A stretch of 64,000 bases of DNA from Devosia ginsengisoli (GCF_007859655.1 NZ_CP042304.1:2792501-2856500), one strand, 5' to 3'; positions 19,204-27,781 are shown, counted from the stretch's first letter. The notes: generated from the letters alone by a model not told the origin. A program made the numbers and translations.

Positions 19204-20214
19204 TCACTGCGCCCAGTCGAACTTCATATCCCTGAAGTCGAGCTGGGCAATGCCGAAGCCGAAATTGTAACCCCCGAAGGCCTCGTCGAATTCGATGTAA
19301 TAGGGGCTGAAATCGGGAATGGCCTGCGCTGGCATCATCGTGCCGCCGATATGGTTGCCGGCATGGCCCTTGGTCCATTTATGCCAGCGGAAGGTTTCGG
19401 CTGACGGCTTGCCCTCGTAGTAATAGGGCATCTGATAGGCGGTTTTCTTGCCAAAATATTCCTCGCGCGGCGGCACGCCGGCATTGGGGTCGTGGCGGCG
19501 CGGCTCCAGGCGGAGCAGCCGGTTCCAGCCGAGCCCTTTCTCGGGCATAGCGCCCATCAGGCCGACGAAATAGCTCGTTTCGGCCGCATCCACGCCGTCG
19601 GCCGACCCTTCGAAGGCAGCATAGGCATGCCCCGCACCCGAGGCCAGCCAGGCCGGTGCCGGCACATCCCGCAAATGGGGGTTGCCCGCAAGGTCGGGTG
19701 GCTGCGCCAGGCTGCCGGAAAGCTCCGTCTCGGTGAGCAGGATGACGGCATATTCGAGATCGAGAATATCGCGCATGCGATAGAGGCGCGGATGCGAATT
19801 TTGTCGTGCCGTCCAGAAAGCGAGAAGGTCGGGATCCTCGGGGCGCGTGTCATCCTGGGCATCGAATAGCGCCCGCACCGCCGGGGCCACCATCGGAGCG
19901 CCGTCATTGTGATCGAAGGCAGTGGAGAAAAAGCTCAACCCCACAATGTCATCGCCATGGACGCGATAGTCCGCGGGCAGCCTCATGGTGAAGCCATGCT
20001 GAAGCGGATAGCCGTTATTGGGATCGAGCGGCCACTGCGCCGTTGTGATCCCCGGCGGCAGGCCGAAAATCCAGCCATCGCCCCGATCGCCCTCGGCCAT
20101 GCCGTGCTGCAAAATCTCGATATTGTAGGCGCGCAGGGGCGTTTCCGCACGAGCCGGCCCCGCCACGATAGCGGCACCGACAAGGCCCAGAACATGGCGG
20201 CGTGAGAAAAGCAT
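19204..20214 (-). CDS. Tat-exported protein of unknown function
   Basis: 336 residues beginning with a twin-arginine signal (MLFSRRHVLGLVGAAIVAGPARA, cleavage expected after ARA). The export route implies folding in the cytoplasm, possibly with a cofactor. The mature part has no motif I recognise with confidence. The C-terminal stretch HIGGTMMPAQ...YYIEFDEAFGGYNFGFGIAQLDF weakly recalls DUF1963/YwqG-like proteins, which have GG..P..Q and acidic-hydrophobic segments. It is Trp- and Tyr-rich and lacks further membrane spans. It converges on ilvD with a 15-base gap. Confidence 0.7.
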   Translation of the reverse strand: MLFSRRHVLGLVGAAIVAGPARAETPLRAYNIEILQHGMAEGDRGDGWIFGLPPGITTAQWPLDPNNGYPLQHGFTMRLPADYRVHGDDIVGLSFFSTAFDHNDGAPMVAPAVRALFDAQDDTRPEDPDLLAFWTARQNSHPRLYRMRDILDLEYAVILLTETELSGSLAQPPDLAGNPHLRDVPAPAWLASGAGHAYAAFEGSADGVDAAETSYFVGLMGAMPEKGLGWNRLLRLEPRRHDPNAGVPPREEYFGKKTAYQMPYYYEGKPSAETFRWHKWTKGHAGNHIGGTMMPAQAIPDFSPYYIEFDEAFGGYNFGFGIAQLDFRDMKFDWAQ

Positions 20215-20407
20215 ACCGCATGGGCTACCAGCTTTGTGACAGGAAAACGACTGGGCGCCGCGCGGGCCCAGGCAAATTGCTTCGCTCAGCCATGCAGGGC
20301 ACGCTGGCCGGCTTGGCGCACACCAGGACAGAGCGTGACAAGACTGTCATGGAGTGCTACAGCCGCGCCAGCCGCCCGGTGATCTGCCAAGGTTGCCGGT
20401 CCGGTCA

Positions 20408-20444
20408 GGTTCGATAGCGGGGATTCCACCCTCCCTATCGAACC
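20408..20444. other. Strong hairpin in the 20215-20534 intergenic region
   Basis: GGTTCGATAG (20408-20417) pairs perfectly with CTATCGAACC (20435-20444), and GTC/GAC outside extends the stem across one bulge. There is no T tract on either side, so it does not look like a terminator. The rest of this 320-base gap holds only a single R5-type arm near 20502-20526. Confidence 0.45.
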
Positions 20445-20501
20445 GACCCTAATCCCCACTCATCGCAGACCTTGCAGCCGGCACCTGAGCCGGGGCGCTT
20501 C

Positions 20502-20526
20502 TTCACCTCTCCCCCAAGGGAGAGGT
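20502..20526. repeat. Single R5-type palindrome arm
   Basis: CACCTCTCCCCCAAGGGAGAGGT is one arm of the R5 family, close to the stop codon of the aldo/keto reductase. Confidence 0.6.
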
Positions 20527-20534
20527 CAGAAAGA

Positions 20535-21404
20535 TCAGCCTTTCCGACCGATCCGATCCAGCGTGGCGAAATCGTCATCGCTGAGTTTGATCGCGGCTGC
20601 CGCTACATTCTCTTCGAGATGCTTGACCTTGCCGGTACCCGGAATGGGCAGCATGACCGGCGAGCGCTTGAGCATCCAGGCCAAAGCCAGCTGGCTGGCC
20701 GAGGCGCCGTGCTTGTCCATGATCGCCTTGAACTCGGCGCTTGTGGATTCGAGGTTCCCGCCATCGATGGGACGCCAGGGAATGAAGCCGATGCCATTGG
20801 CTTCGCAATAGTCCAGCACATCCTCGGCCCGGCGATTGACCAGGTTGTACATGTTCTGGACGGTGGTCACCTTGAAGTATGTGCTGGCTTCCTTGATGTC
20901 GGCGACGCTGACTTCGCTGAGGCCGACATGGCGGATCAGCCCATCCTGCTGCATCTGCGCAATGGCGCCGAACTGGTCCTCCCGCGGCGTCCCGCTCTCG
21001 ATGCGGTGCAACTGCCAGAGATCGATGACGTCGAGCTTGAGCCGGCGCAGGCTCTGGATGGCGCCCTGGCGCAGGAATTCCGGGCGACCGAGCTGGTGCC
21101 ACTGGTCCGGCCCGGTGCGGGTCAGCCCGCTCTTGGTGGCGATGATCGTGCCCTGCGCATAGGGCGCCAGCACCTCCCCGATCAGCTCTTCGCTGACATA
21201 GGGGCCATAGCTTTCCGCCGTGTCGACAAAATCGACATTGAGCTCGGGCAGGCGGCGCAGCGTCGCCTTGGCTTCTTCCGGATTCTCGGGCGGACCCCAT
21301 ATGCCCCGACCGGTAATGCGCATGGCGCCGAAACCCAGCCTGACGACCTTGAGGTCGCCGCCAATGGCAAACGTGCCCGAAAGGGCTGCGTCGAGTGTGG
21401 TCAT
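20535..21404 (-). CDS. Aldo/keto reductase family oxidoreductase
   Basis: NAD(P)H-dependent reductase with the TIM-barrel AKR fold, 289 residues. The catalytic tetrad is partly visible: Asp and Tyr in [15 protein letters not shown], Lys in [11 protein letters not shown] and His in DLWQLHRIE. The segment [16 protein letters not shown] is also typical. The family acts on many carbonyl compounds and the substrate cannot be predicted. It stands alone between an R5 arm and an R7 repeat. Confidence 0.9.
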   Translation of the reverse strand: MTTLDAALSGTFAIGGDLKVVRLGFGAMRITGRGIWGPPENPEEAKATLRRLPELNVDFVDTAESYGPYVSEELIGEVLAPYAQGTIIATKSGLTRTGPDQWHQLGRPEFLRQGAIQSLRRLKLDVIDLWQLHRIESGTPREDQFGAIAQMQQDGLIRHVGLSEVSVADIKEASTYFKVTTVQNMYNLVNRRAEDVLDYCEANGIGFIPWRPIDGGNLESTSAEFKAIMDKHGASASQLALAWMLKRSPVMLPIPGTGKVKHLEENVAAAAIKLSDDDFATLDRIGRKG

Positions 21405-21476
21405 CTTAATATCTCCGTTTGGTCGCGCCGGGAACGGCGCTCGGAACTAGTGGGGACAGAACGTCCCCTGAGGGCA

Positions 21477-21573
21477 CGACCTCGTGGTTCGACAAGCTCA
21501 CCATGAGGTCTACTTTGAATTCGGTCTTTCAACAGACCTCATCCTGAGCGTGTCGAAGGACGAGGTCGTGGCA
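21477..21573. repeat. R7 paired palindrome
   Basis: Arms ACGACCTCGTGGTTCGACA...CTCACCATGAGGTC and GACCTCATCCTGAGCGTGT...GACGAGGTCGTGGC, separated by about 30 bases. It ends just before the stop of the DUF1178 gene. Confidence 0.85.
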
Positions 21574-21578
21574 AGATT

Positions 21579-22001
21579 TCAGTTGTCGTCGGCGACGTCG
21601 GGCAGCGGCAGGAAATCCACGCCGTCATCGAGCAGGCCGGCGACTTCGTCGCGCGTGGCTTCGCCATAGATGCCGCGGGCTTCCACTTCCTCGAAATGGA
21701 TCTTGCGGGCCTCTTCTGCGAATTTATCGCCGACATAATCGGCTTCGCTGGTCACCTTCTGGCGATAGGCGCGGACCATTTCGCGGAATTTCGCCGCATC
21801 GGGATGGGCCGAACTGAGCGAAACCTTGTCGCCATCGGTCCGCGCCACCGCTGGCGCCATCGGCGCTTTCTCGATTGCCCCATCGCCACAGACGGCGCAG
21901 CTCACGATGCCGCGCGCCTGCTGCTCATCAAACGCGGCGGCGCTTTTGAACCAGGCGTCGTAGGTGTGGCCCTTGGAGCAATGGAGGGAATACTGGATCA
22001 C
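21579..22001 (-). CDS. DUF1178 family protein
   Basis: 140 residues with the DUF1178 N-terminus (MIQYSLHCSKGHTYDAWFKSAAAFDEQQARGIVSCAVCG) containing C-x3-H and CxxC, which suggests metal binding. The ending EVEARGIYGEATRDEVAGLLDDGVDFLPLPD is also typical of the family. The function is unknown. It follows a nitrilase-family gene, glutaredoxin and comF on the same strand, an order often seen in Hyphomicrobiales. Confidence 0.9.
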   Translation of the reverse strand: MIQYSLHCSKGHTYDAWFKSAAAFDEQQARGIVSCAVCGDGAIEKAPMAPAVARTDGDKVSLSSAHPDAAKFREMVRAYRQKVTSEADYVGDKFAEEARKIHFEEVEARGIYGEATRDEVAGLLDDGVDFLPLPDVADDN

Positions 22002-22061
22002 GGCAAAACGTTTCTGGGGCCTGACGGCCCGGTTGGTTGCACAAGGATATAGGGCGATTGC

Positions 22062-22892
22062 CTAAGGCTGCAACGCCCCCGGCAGGGCAAAGTTTCGCGC
22101 ATTGGCCAGAGCGGGGATGCGCTGGCGTGCGTCGGCGACCTGTTCGGGAGCAATCTCTGCCACGAGCACGCCGGGCCGATCATGATCGAGCTCGGCGACG
22201 ATCCGCCCCCAGGGGTCGATGATGAGCGAATGGCCATAGGTGGCCCGCCCATTGGGATGCTGGCCGCCCTGCGCCGCCGCGATGACCCAGGAGCCGGTCT
22301 CGATGGCCCGCGCCCGCAGCAGTATATGCCAATGCGCCTGTCCCGTGGGCACGGTGAAGGCGGCGGGGACGGCAATGAGGTTGGCTCCGGCATTGGCCAA
22401 GGCATTGTAAAGCCTGGGGAAGCGCATGTCGTAGCAGATCGACATGCCCAAAGTAAACGGGCCGAGATCGGCCGTCACCGCCACGTCGCCACCGGCATAG
22501 GTGGCGCTTTCGCGGTAAGCGTTGAGCCCGGCAATATCGGCATCGAACAGATGGATCTTGTCATAGGTCGCGACCTGGCGCCCATCCGGCCCGAACAGCA
22601 CCGACCGGTTGGCAAAGCGCCCGTCGGGCAGCGGCACAGCGAGCGAGCCGATATGGATATGCATGCCATGCTGCCTTGCCAGTTCGCCCACCCGCGCCAA
22701 TTGCGGATGGCCCTCGAACGGGGCGGCGGTGCTGCGCAGCTGGTCCCGGTTTTCCGGAAAGATCATGGTGACTTCGGGCGTCAGCGCATAGGAGGCGCCG
22801 GCCGCGGCAGCCTCGGCCAGCATGGGTTCGAGCGCGGCGAGATTGGCCTCGGGATCGAGCCCCGACCGCATCTGGATGGCAGCAATTTTCAT
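22062..22892 (-). CDS. Carbon-nitrogen hydrolase (nitrilase/omega-amidase-like)
   Basis: 276 residues of the nitrilase superfamily, with the catalytic triad visible as Glu in LTPEVTM, Lys in YDKIHLFDADI and Cys in SICYDMRFPRLY. The branch resembles Nit1/Nit2, whose members hydrolyse deaminated glutathione or omega-amides, and that would fit a repair role. It lies 6 bases downstream of grxC, so the two are probably cotranscribed, which agrees with a link to glutathione chemistry (inference). Confidence 0.9.
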   Translation of the reverse strand: MKIAAIQMRSGLDPEANLAALEPMLAEAAAAGASYALTPEVTMIFPENRDQLRSTAAPFEGHPQLARVGELARQHGMHIHIGSLAVPLPDGRFANRSVLFGPDGRQVATYDKIHLFDADIAGLNAYRESATYAGGDVAVTADLGPFTLGMSICYDMRFPRLYNALANAGANLIAVPAAFTVPTGQAHWHILLRARAIETGSWVIAAAQGGQHPNGRATYGHSLIIDPWGRIVAELDHDRPGVLVAEIAPEQVADARQRIPALANARNFALPGALQP

Positions 22893-22898
22893 AAGAAT

Positions 22899-23153
22899 TT
22901 ACCGCGCCAGCAGCGGGTCGAGCCCGCCGCGGCGGTCCAGCGCCGCCATATCGTCATAGCCCCCGACATGGGCATCATCGATGAAGATCTGCGGCACCGT
23001 GCGGCGGCCATGGGCGCGCTCGGTCATGGCCTCCCGCACATCGGGATCGAGCGCGCTGATCTCGGTATAGTCTACACCCTTGTCGGCCAGCAGCGACTTG
23101 GCGGCATGGCAATAGGGACAGGTCGGCGTGGTGTAGATCTCGATCTTGGCCAT
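22899..23153 (-). CDS. grxC: Glutaredoxin 3
   Basis: Small dithiol oxidoreductase of 84 residues that reduces protein and small-molecule disulfides using glutathione. The active site CPYC is visible in YTTPTCPYCHAAKSLL, and TVPQIFIDDAHVGGYDD gives the cis-proline and glutathione-binding segment. ATG at 23153 with GGAG upstream. It lies between comF and the nitrilase-family gene. Confidence 0.95.
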   Translation of the reverse strand: MAKIEIYTTPTCPYCHAAKSLLADKGVDYTEISALDPDVREAMTERAHGRRTVPQIFIDDAHVGGYDDMAALDRRGGLDPLLAR

Positions 23154-23188
23154 CAAAATTTCTCCAATGGGAACAAGGTATTTATCCC

Positions 23189-23995
23189 TTATATGGGCAA
23201 GTCCGCCCCAATGACAACGCGGGCGAAGGTCACGACGTCGATAGCCTCGACCCCGGCCTTGCGCAGGGTACGCGTCAACGCCTTGACGGTGGCGCCGGTC
23301 GTGTAGACATCGTCCACCAGCACGATGCGCCGGCCCCCGAGGCGCAGGGCAATATCGGGGTGGGTGGCGAAGGCGCCGGCCACATTGCGTTGCCGCCCGC
23401 TGCCGCTCAGGCCCACCTGCTGGCGGGTGCGACGGGTGCGTTGCACCAGCGAGGGATCGACCTTGAGCCCGGTCAGGCGCCCCAGCGCCTGGGCCAGTTC
23501 GGCCGACTGGTTGAAGCGCCGCTCGCGCTGCCGCGCCGGATGCAGCGGCACCGGCACGAGGACCGGATTATCAGCCCAGAGCTCGTGTCCGGCCCCGGCC
23601 ATCAGCCGGGCGCAGAAACCGGCCAGTTCGGGCCTGTCACCATATTTGAGGCGCGACACCAGGGTGGCGGCGACATCGCCATAGACCACGGCCGCCCGCG
23701 CCCGCCCAAATGGCGGCGGATCGGCCAGTGCCTCAGCCGATAGCGTGCCGGGGCCTAGCGAAGCGGCAAAGGGCAGGCCAAGCACCGGGCAGAGCGGCGC
23801 AGTTATGGGACGTAAGGTATTGAAACAACTGGAACAAAGCGCATTCGGCACTGCCGTCGGCGCCTCGCAATTGAGGCAGACCGGCGGATAGGCCAGGTCG
23901 AGCACCATTCCGCCCAGACGCCTGATACTGCCGGCAATGTGCCGGCGCCATATCCCGCTTTTGACAAGCCCCGCGACGCTCTCCATAAGGCCCAT
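23189..23995 (-). CDS. ComF family protein (amidophosphoribosyltransferase-like)
   Basis: 268 residues with two N-terminal zinc-type CxxC pairs (CLNCEAP and CSSCF) and a C-terminal phosphoribosyltransferase domain with the PRPP loop IVLVDDVYTTGATVKAL. ComF proteins support DNA uptake in competent bacteria; in Alphaproteobacteria the role is less clear. First gene of the comF-grxC-nitrilase-DUF1178 series and divergent from a methyltransferase gene 34 bases away. Confidence 0.9.
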   Translation of the reverse strand: MGLMESVAGLVKSGIWRRHIAGSIRRLGGMVLDLAYPPVCLNCEAPTAVPNALCSSCFNTLRPITAPLCPVLGLPFAASLGPGTLSAEALADPPPFGRARAAVVYGDVAATLVSRLKYGDRPELAGFCARLMAGAGHELWADNPVLVPVPLHPARQRERRFNQSAELAQALGRLTGLKVDPSLVQRTRRTRQQVGLSGSGRQRNVAGAFATHPDIALRLGGRRIVLVDDVYTTGATVKALTRTLRKAGVEAIDVVTFARVVIGADLPI

Positions 23996-24028
23996 AGTGT
24001 CACACCGCCGTCAGGCCGCAAGACCATC

Positions 24029-24877
24029 ATGAGCCAGCCGCCCGCCATTTTCGACACCGCCCTGATCGCCCGTCACCTGTCCCGTCGGACGGGGATAAGT
24101 GATTTCGTCACTGACCTGGTGCTGGACGATCTCGATGACCGGCTCGGCGCGCTGCTCCGCGAGTTCCCCAAGGCCGCCATTATCGGCCCCGACGTGGATA
24201 AGTTGCCGCGTTTCGGCCAGACGGCCAGTGCCCGCTTTCCCTTCCAGCGCCATGCTGCTTTCGGCGGCCATGATGACATGCCCGAGCTGGACGGGGATAA
24301 CTTCAACCTCATCGTCTCGCTGCTGCACCTGCAGGCGATCAACGACGTGCCGGGCTATCTCGCCCGCCTGCGGGCTAAGCTGGCGCCCGATGGGCTGCTG
24401 ATGATCGCGGCCTTGGGCGGCGAGACACTGACCGAGCTGCGCGAGGCGTTTCTCGTGGCCGATGCCCAGGTTTTCGGCGGCGCTTCGGCCCGGGTGGCGC
24501 CGATGATCCAGGTTCGCGACGGCGGCGGATTGCTGCAGCGGGCGGGGCTGGCTTTGCCGGTGGCCGATGTGGAAACGCACATCGTGCGCTACGCCAATCC
24601 CTTCGCCTTGATGAGTGAGATTAAGGCTTTGGGCGCTTCAAACCCGCTGGCCGACCGCCCGCGCCGCCTGGCGACGCCAGCTCTGCTGGCCGCGGCAGCG
24701 CAGGCCTATGCCACACGCGACAGCGATTCCGATGGCCGCATCCGCGCCACGCTGGAAATCATCTGGCTCTCCGGCTGGGCCCCACATGAAAGCCAGCAAA
24801 AGCCGCTGAAACCCGGCAGTGCCACAACGCGCCTGGGCGACGTTCTGGCGCAGCAGACGGGCGGCAAAAAACCGTAG
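24029..24877 (+). CDS. SAM-dependent methyltransferase-like protein (NDUFAF5/BioC-like)
   Basis: 282 residues. The central DFNLIVSLLHLQAINDVPGYLARLRAKLAPDGLLMIAALGGETLTELREA pattern is typical of the bacterial relatives of mitochondrial NDUFAF5 and of BioC-like class I methyltransferases. The glycine-rich SAM loop is poorly conserved here (AAIIGPDVDKL), so activity is uncertain. The NDUFAF5 link would suggest a complex I assembly role, but this is inference. It is divergent from comF. Confidence 0.8.
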   Translation: MSQPPAIFDTALIARHLSRRTGISDFVTDLVLDDLDDRLGALLREFPKAAIIGPDVDKLPRFGQTASARFPFQRHAAFGGHDDMPELDGDNFNLIVSLLHLQAINDVPGYLARLRAKLAPDGLLMIAALGGETLTELREAFLVADAQVFGGASARVAPMIQVRDGGGLLQRAGLALPVADVETHIVRYANPFALMSEIKALGASNPLADRPRRLATPALLAAAAQAYATRDSDSDGRIRATLEIIWLSGWAPHESQQKPLKPGSATTRLGDVLAQQTGGKKP

Positions 24878-24961
24878 CATCAGCCCCACTAATGTTAGCA
24901 CACTGTTAGCATTGACGCGTTGGATGCGTGAGTAGAGGGCGCGCTTCAACCGGCCCCAAAC

Positions 24962-24989
24962 AAAAAGGCCGGCATTGCTGCCGGCCTTT
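24962..24989 (-). terminator. Intrinsic terminator after carD (possibly bidirectional)
   Basis: GGCCGGCATTGCTGCCGGCC hairpin, with five A on the left (T on the minus strand) and TTT on the right. It can serve carD on the minus strand and, more weakly, the methyltransferase gene on the plus strand. Confidence 0.85.
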
Positions 24990-25013
24990 CATAGTTCTGT
25001 CTGAAACCGGCCC

Positions 25014-25583
25014 TTAGGCGGCGGCTTCCTCGTCGCTTTCGGCGGCGTCGGCCTTGGTGCGCTTGGGCGACTTGGCCAGGTTCTTTTCGATGAGCTGCAC
25101 GGCTTCGGTCAGCGTCAGCTTGTTGACGGCACCGATCTCGCGGCTCATGCGGTCCATCGCCTGCTCGAACAGCTGGCGTTCCGAATAGGACTGCTCGGGC
25201 TGCTCTTCGGAGCGATAGAGATCGCGCACGACTTCGGAAATGGCGATCAGGTCGCCCGAATTGATCTTGGCTTCATATTCCTGGGCACGGCGCGACCACA
25301 TGGTGCGCTTGACGCGGGCCCGGCCGGTGACGGTGGTCAGCGCCTGGGTGACCAGATCTTCCTCGGCCAGCTTGCGCATGCCGACGGACTTGATCTTGGC
25401 GACGGGCACGCGAAGGGTCAGCTTGTCCTGTTCGAAGCTGATGACGAACAACTCAAGGGTCAGGCCCGCGACTTCCTGTTCTTCGATCGAGACGATCACA
25501 CCAACGCCATGCGCCGGATAGACGACATACTCGCCCGTCTTGAACCCAAGCCGTGTCTGTACCTTCTTGGCTACCATATTCAT
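25014..25583 (-). CDS. carD: CarD family transcriptional regulator
   Basis: RNA-polymerase-binding protein that stabilises open promoter complexes; alphaproteobacterial members act at rRNA and other promoters. The 189 residues show the RNAP-interaction domain (GEYVVYPAHGVGVIVSIEEQEVAG), the basic region TMWSRRAQEYEAKINSGD and the C-terminal DNA-binding helices (EVVRDLYRSEEQPEQSYSERQLFEQAMDRM). ATG 25583 has AAGGAG upstream. Its 5' leader contains a promoter, a terminator-like hairpin and GTCCATT repeats (see separate entries), suggesting control after initiation. Confidence 0.95.
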   Translation of the reverse strand: MNMVAKKVQTRLGFKTGEYVVYPAHGVGVIVSIEEQEVAGLTLELFVISFEQDKLTLRVPVAKIKSVGMRKLAEEDLVTQALTTVTGRARVKRTMWSRRAQEYEAKINSGDLIAISEVVRDLYRSEEQPEQSYSERQLFEQAMDRMSREIGAVNKLTLTEAVQLIEKNLAKSPKRTKADAAESDEEAAA

Positions 25584-25596
25584 GGAACTCCTTGTT

Positions 25597-25672
25597 GACG
25601 CCCCAAATGGACAGTTCCCTGCGGGAAGGACCGTCCATTCCTACTCTTCGTTACTGGCGCCCAAAATGGACG
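25597..25672 (-). promoter_or_regulatory. Structured carD leader with GTCCATT repeats
   Basis: On the minus strand GTCCATTTTGGGCG (near 25672) and GTCCATTTGGGGCG (near 25613) are near-identical. Between them AATGGAC and GTCCATT (25606-25640) form a stem enclosing TTCCC / GGGAA. Alternative pairing among the three copies is possible. The second repeat lies just before the ribosome-binding site. Confidence 0.5.
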
Positions 25673-25746
25673 CCGCGCGCAGCAAATAACCCCATGGCCA
25701 TCCGGTTCCGCTTTCCCGGAGGGTCAAGTCATCCGACAATGTTGTC

Positions 25747-25770
25747 AAAAAAATCGTGCCTTAAGGCACG
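25747..25770 (-). terminator. Terminator-like hairpin upstream of carD
   Basis: On the minus strand CGTGCCTTAAGGCACG is a perfect palindrome followed by A and seven T. It lies about 27 bases downstream of the predicted start point of the 25804-25832 promoter and 160 bases before carD. Confidence 0.7.
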
Positions 25771-25803
25771 GGCTGGGTGACGGGCTCAACTGCATCTGAA
25801 GAG

Positions 25804-25832
25804 ACCATAGCACAAAATTTCAGCAAAATCAA
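25804..25832 (-). promoter_or_regulatory. Putative promoter upstream of the carD leader
   Basis: TTGATT (25827-25832) and TATGGT (25804-25809) on the minus strand with a 17-base spacer, in an AT-rich patch unlike the surroundings. The remainder of the 25584-26281 gap is the carD leader and repeats. Confidence 0.6.
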
Positions 25833-25987
25833 AAACTACGAATCAGGTCGGAATTTAGCGCCAGCGCAATGGGGCATGGATGTGGCTGGACGCCGGACCC
25901 GACTTTTGCGCCGACTTGCCCACAGGCTGTCCACAGCCACATTGGACCTTCTCATTGATCTGGTTCGTGTGGTCCACCCCCGCCCTT

Positions 25988-26250
25988 GATCGCTCCCCAC
26001 AAGGGGAGCGTTTACTTTGGGGGCTTGGGGTTCTTCACCTTCTCCCCTTGTGGGAGAAGGTGCCCGAAGGGCGGATGAGGGGGTATCAAGGGATGCCGCG
26101 AACATTGGAGCATGGGATAGCGCAGGCCCCCTCACCCGGAAATCCGCTGGACGCGGATTTCCACCCTCTCCCACGAGGGGAGAGGGGCAACCGCCCATAT
26201 ATCAGGGCTAAACATCCCCCACCTTTGATCCCTCCCAGCAAGAGGGAGGG
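25988..26250. repeat. Compound R5/R4 palindrome cluster between carD and fdxA
   Basis: A short hairpin GCTCCCC/GGGGAGC (25990-26011) is followed by a full R5 pair (CTTCTCCCCTTGTGGGAGAAG at about 26037, then CCCGAAGGGCGGATGAGGG, and CACCCTCTCCCACGAGGGGAGAGGG ending near 26188) and an R4-like arm (ATCCCTCCCAGCAAGAGGGAGGG). No gene seen. Confidence 0.75.
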
Positions 26251-26281
26251 TATCGACTGAGATGCTAAGAGATCGAAGAAC

Positions 26282-26620
26282 TCAGTCGCCTTCGCCGGGC
26301 TCTTCGGAGAAATACTTGGCCAGCTTGCCCTCTTCACCGTCCTTTTCCTTGGCTTCGGGCAGCGGGTCGCGGCGCTCGGTCAGGTTGGGCCACATGGAGG
26401 CGAATTTGGTGTTGAGGGCCAGCCATTCGTCGAGACCGCTTTCGGTATCGGGCTTGATGGCTTCGGCCGGGCATTCGGGTTCACACACGCCGCAGTCGAT
26501 ACACTCGTCCGGGTGGATCACCAGCATGTTTTCGCCCTCGTAGAAGCAATCCACGGGGCACACTTCCACGCAATCGGTATACTTGCAGGCAATGCAATTG
26601 TCGGTGACGATATAGGTCAT
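26282..26620 (-). CDS. fdxA: Ferredoxin FdxA (seven-iron type)
   Basis: 112-residue electron carrier with a [3Fe-4S] and a [4Fe-4S] cluster. Cysteines are visible in [23 protein letters not shown] and [16 protein letters not shown], which is the 7Fe ferredoxin pattern. The C-terminal tail ([18 protein letters not shown]) is typical of the alphaproteobacterial FdxA form. It lies between carD and a GNAT gene; fdxA near carD, the S4 protein and the helicase is a conserved order. Confidence 0.95.
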   Translation of the reverse strand: MTYIVTDNCIACKYTDCVEVCPVDCFYEGENMLVIHPDECIDCGVCEPECPAEAIKPDTESGLDEWLALNTKFASMWPNLTERRDPLPEAKEKDGEEGKLAKYFSEEPGEGD

Positions 26621-26741
26621 ATCGGGGCGGCAGTCCGGCAGGTCTCAACGAGTCCGGTGCTAAACCGTTTTCGGCACCGCCGCAAGGCTGCCGGGGCGCA
26701 CCTTTTGGCGCAGGCAGGCCCCATTGGAGAACACTGTTTCG

Positions 26742-27245
26742 CTAGCGGCCGGGCTGATGGCGAAACACCACGTCCTCAGGGTCCTGCCCCGTCGCCGCGG
26801 GGTCGCGCACCGCACCCAGCCGCTCGGCCACGGCGATGGAGCGGACATTGCCCGGGTCGCAATAGCTGACCAGCGTGGTCAATCCGCCTGATGTGAAGGC
26901 CCAATCACGCAAGGCCCGCGCCGCCTCGAGGGCATAGCCCTGGCCTTCATGGCCTTCATAGAGCAGCCAGCCCAGCTCCTTTTCGGGGAAGAGCGGTCCG
27001 TGATTGATGCCCACCTGGCCGACGCATTGGCCGGTCTCGGTGATGTCGATCATCAGCGCGCCATGGCCGAACAGATGCCATAGCGCCACGTCATGGCAGA
27101 ACATGCCCCAGGCGGCTGAGATGTCGAAGGGGCCGCCCATATGGATGGAGCGGGGTGAGGCCATCAACGCGGCATAGGCCGGAAAATCGGCATAAACAGG
27201 CGGGCGCAGTGTCAGACGGGGTGTGGTGAGGGTGGGGATGGTCAT
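26742..27245 (-). CDS. GNAT family N-acetyltransferase (RimJ/RimL-like)
   Basis: 167 residues with the N-terminal TPRLTLRPPVYADFPAY pattern of RimJ/RimL-type acetyltransferases. The acetyl-CoA loop region is GWLLYEGHEGQGYALEAARALRDWAF, and VSYCDPGNVRSIAVAERLGAV closes the fold. The substrate is unknown. It separates fdxA from the S4/helicase pair, where many relatives have no extra gene, so it may be a local insertion (inference). Confidence 0.88.
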   Translation of the reverse strand: MTIPTLTTPRLTLRPPVYADFPAYAALMASPRSIHMGGPFDISAAWGMFCHDVALWHLFGHGALMIDITETGQCVGQVGINHGPLFPEKELGWLLYEGHEGQGYALEAARALRDWAFTSGGLTTLVSYCDPGNVRSIAVAERLGAVRDPAATGQDPEDVVFRHQPGR

Positions 27246-27271
27246 AGTGCGCCCATGCCAAAGCAGCCCTC

Positions 27272-27355
27272 ATGGTGAGCCCGTCGAACCACGAGGGCGT
27301 GGCTGGATAGCTCCACTCGCGCGACCTCGTGGTTCGACAGGCTCACCATGAGGTC
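27272..27355. repeat. R7 paired palindrome
   Basis: Arms CCCTCATGGTGAGCCCGTCG...CACGAGGGCGTGGC and GCGACCTCGTGGTTCGACAGGCTCACCATGAGGTC, between the GNAT gene and the S4 gene. Confidence 0.85.
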
Positions 27356-27373
27356 TCTGTCAATTTCATCGCC

Positions 27374-27778
27374 CTAGTCATCCCCGCCCCGCAGCTTGTC
27401 CGTCTCGCGCCGTTGTTTCTTGGTCGGGCGCCCTGCTCCGTCGTCGCGTTGCGCGATGGCGGCGTCATAGGGGGATTGCTCGGCTTTGGGCAGAGCGGGC
27501 GGGGACAGGTCTTCGTAGAGCGCCTGCGCTTCGGGCGCGGGGCCGCGGCGGGTACCGCAGTCGATTATGCGCCAGACGACGATCCGGCCATGCAGGCTCA
27601 TGGTGAGCACGTCGCCCGCCCCGACCTTATGGTCGGAACGGGTGCTGCGTTCGGAATTGACTCTGATAGCGCCGGTTTCGATGAGCTTTTGCGCCAGCGT
27701 GCGCGACTTGAGCGCGCGCGAGAAGAACAGGAACCTGTCGAGCCTTTCCTTGCGGATGGGTTCGGTGGTTCCTGCCAA
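27374..27778 (-). CDS. S4 domain RNA-binding protein (Hsp15-like)
   Basis: 134 residues with an N-terminal S4 domain (ERLDRFLFFSRALKSRTLAQKLIETGAIRVNS...GDVLTM) and a basic C-terminus (GRPTKKQRRETDKLRG). It is similar to Hsp15/HslR, which in E. coli recycles 50S subunits carrying nascent chains. It starts 4 bases after the helicase stop codon, so the two are surely cotranscribed. Confidence 0.9.
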   Translation of the reverse strand: MAGTTEPIRKERLDRFLFFSRALKSRTLAQKLIETGAIRVNSERSTRSDHKVGAGDVLTMSLHGRIVVWRIIDCGTRRGPAPEAQALYEDLSPPALPKAEQSPYDAAIAQRDDGAGRPTKKQRRETDKLRGGDD

Positions 27779-27781
27779 GGC

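Noticed and set aside
26032..26250. CRISPR array
   Set aside because: Repeats are paired palindromes with unequal gaps, not regular direct repeats with uniform spacers, and no cas gene is present.
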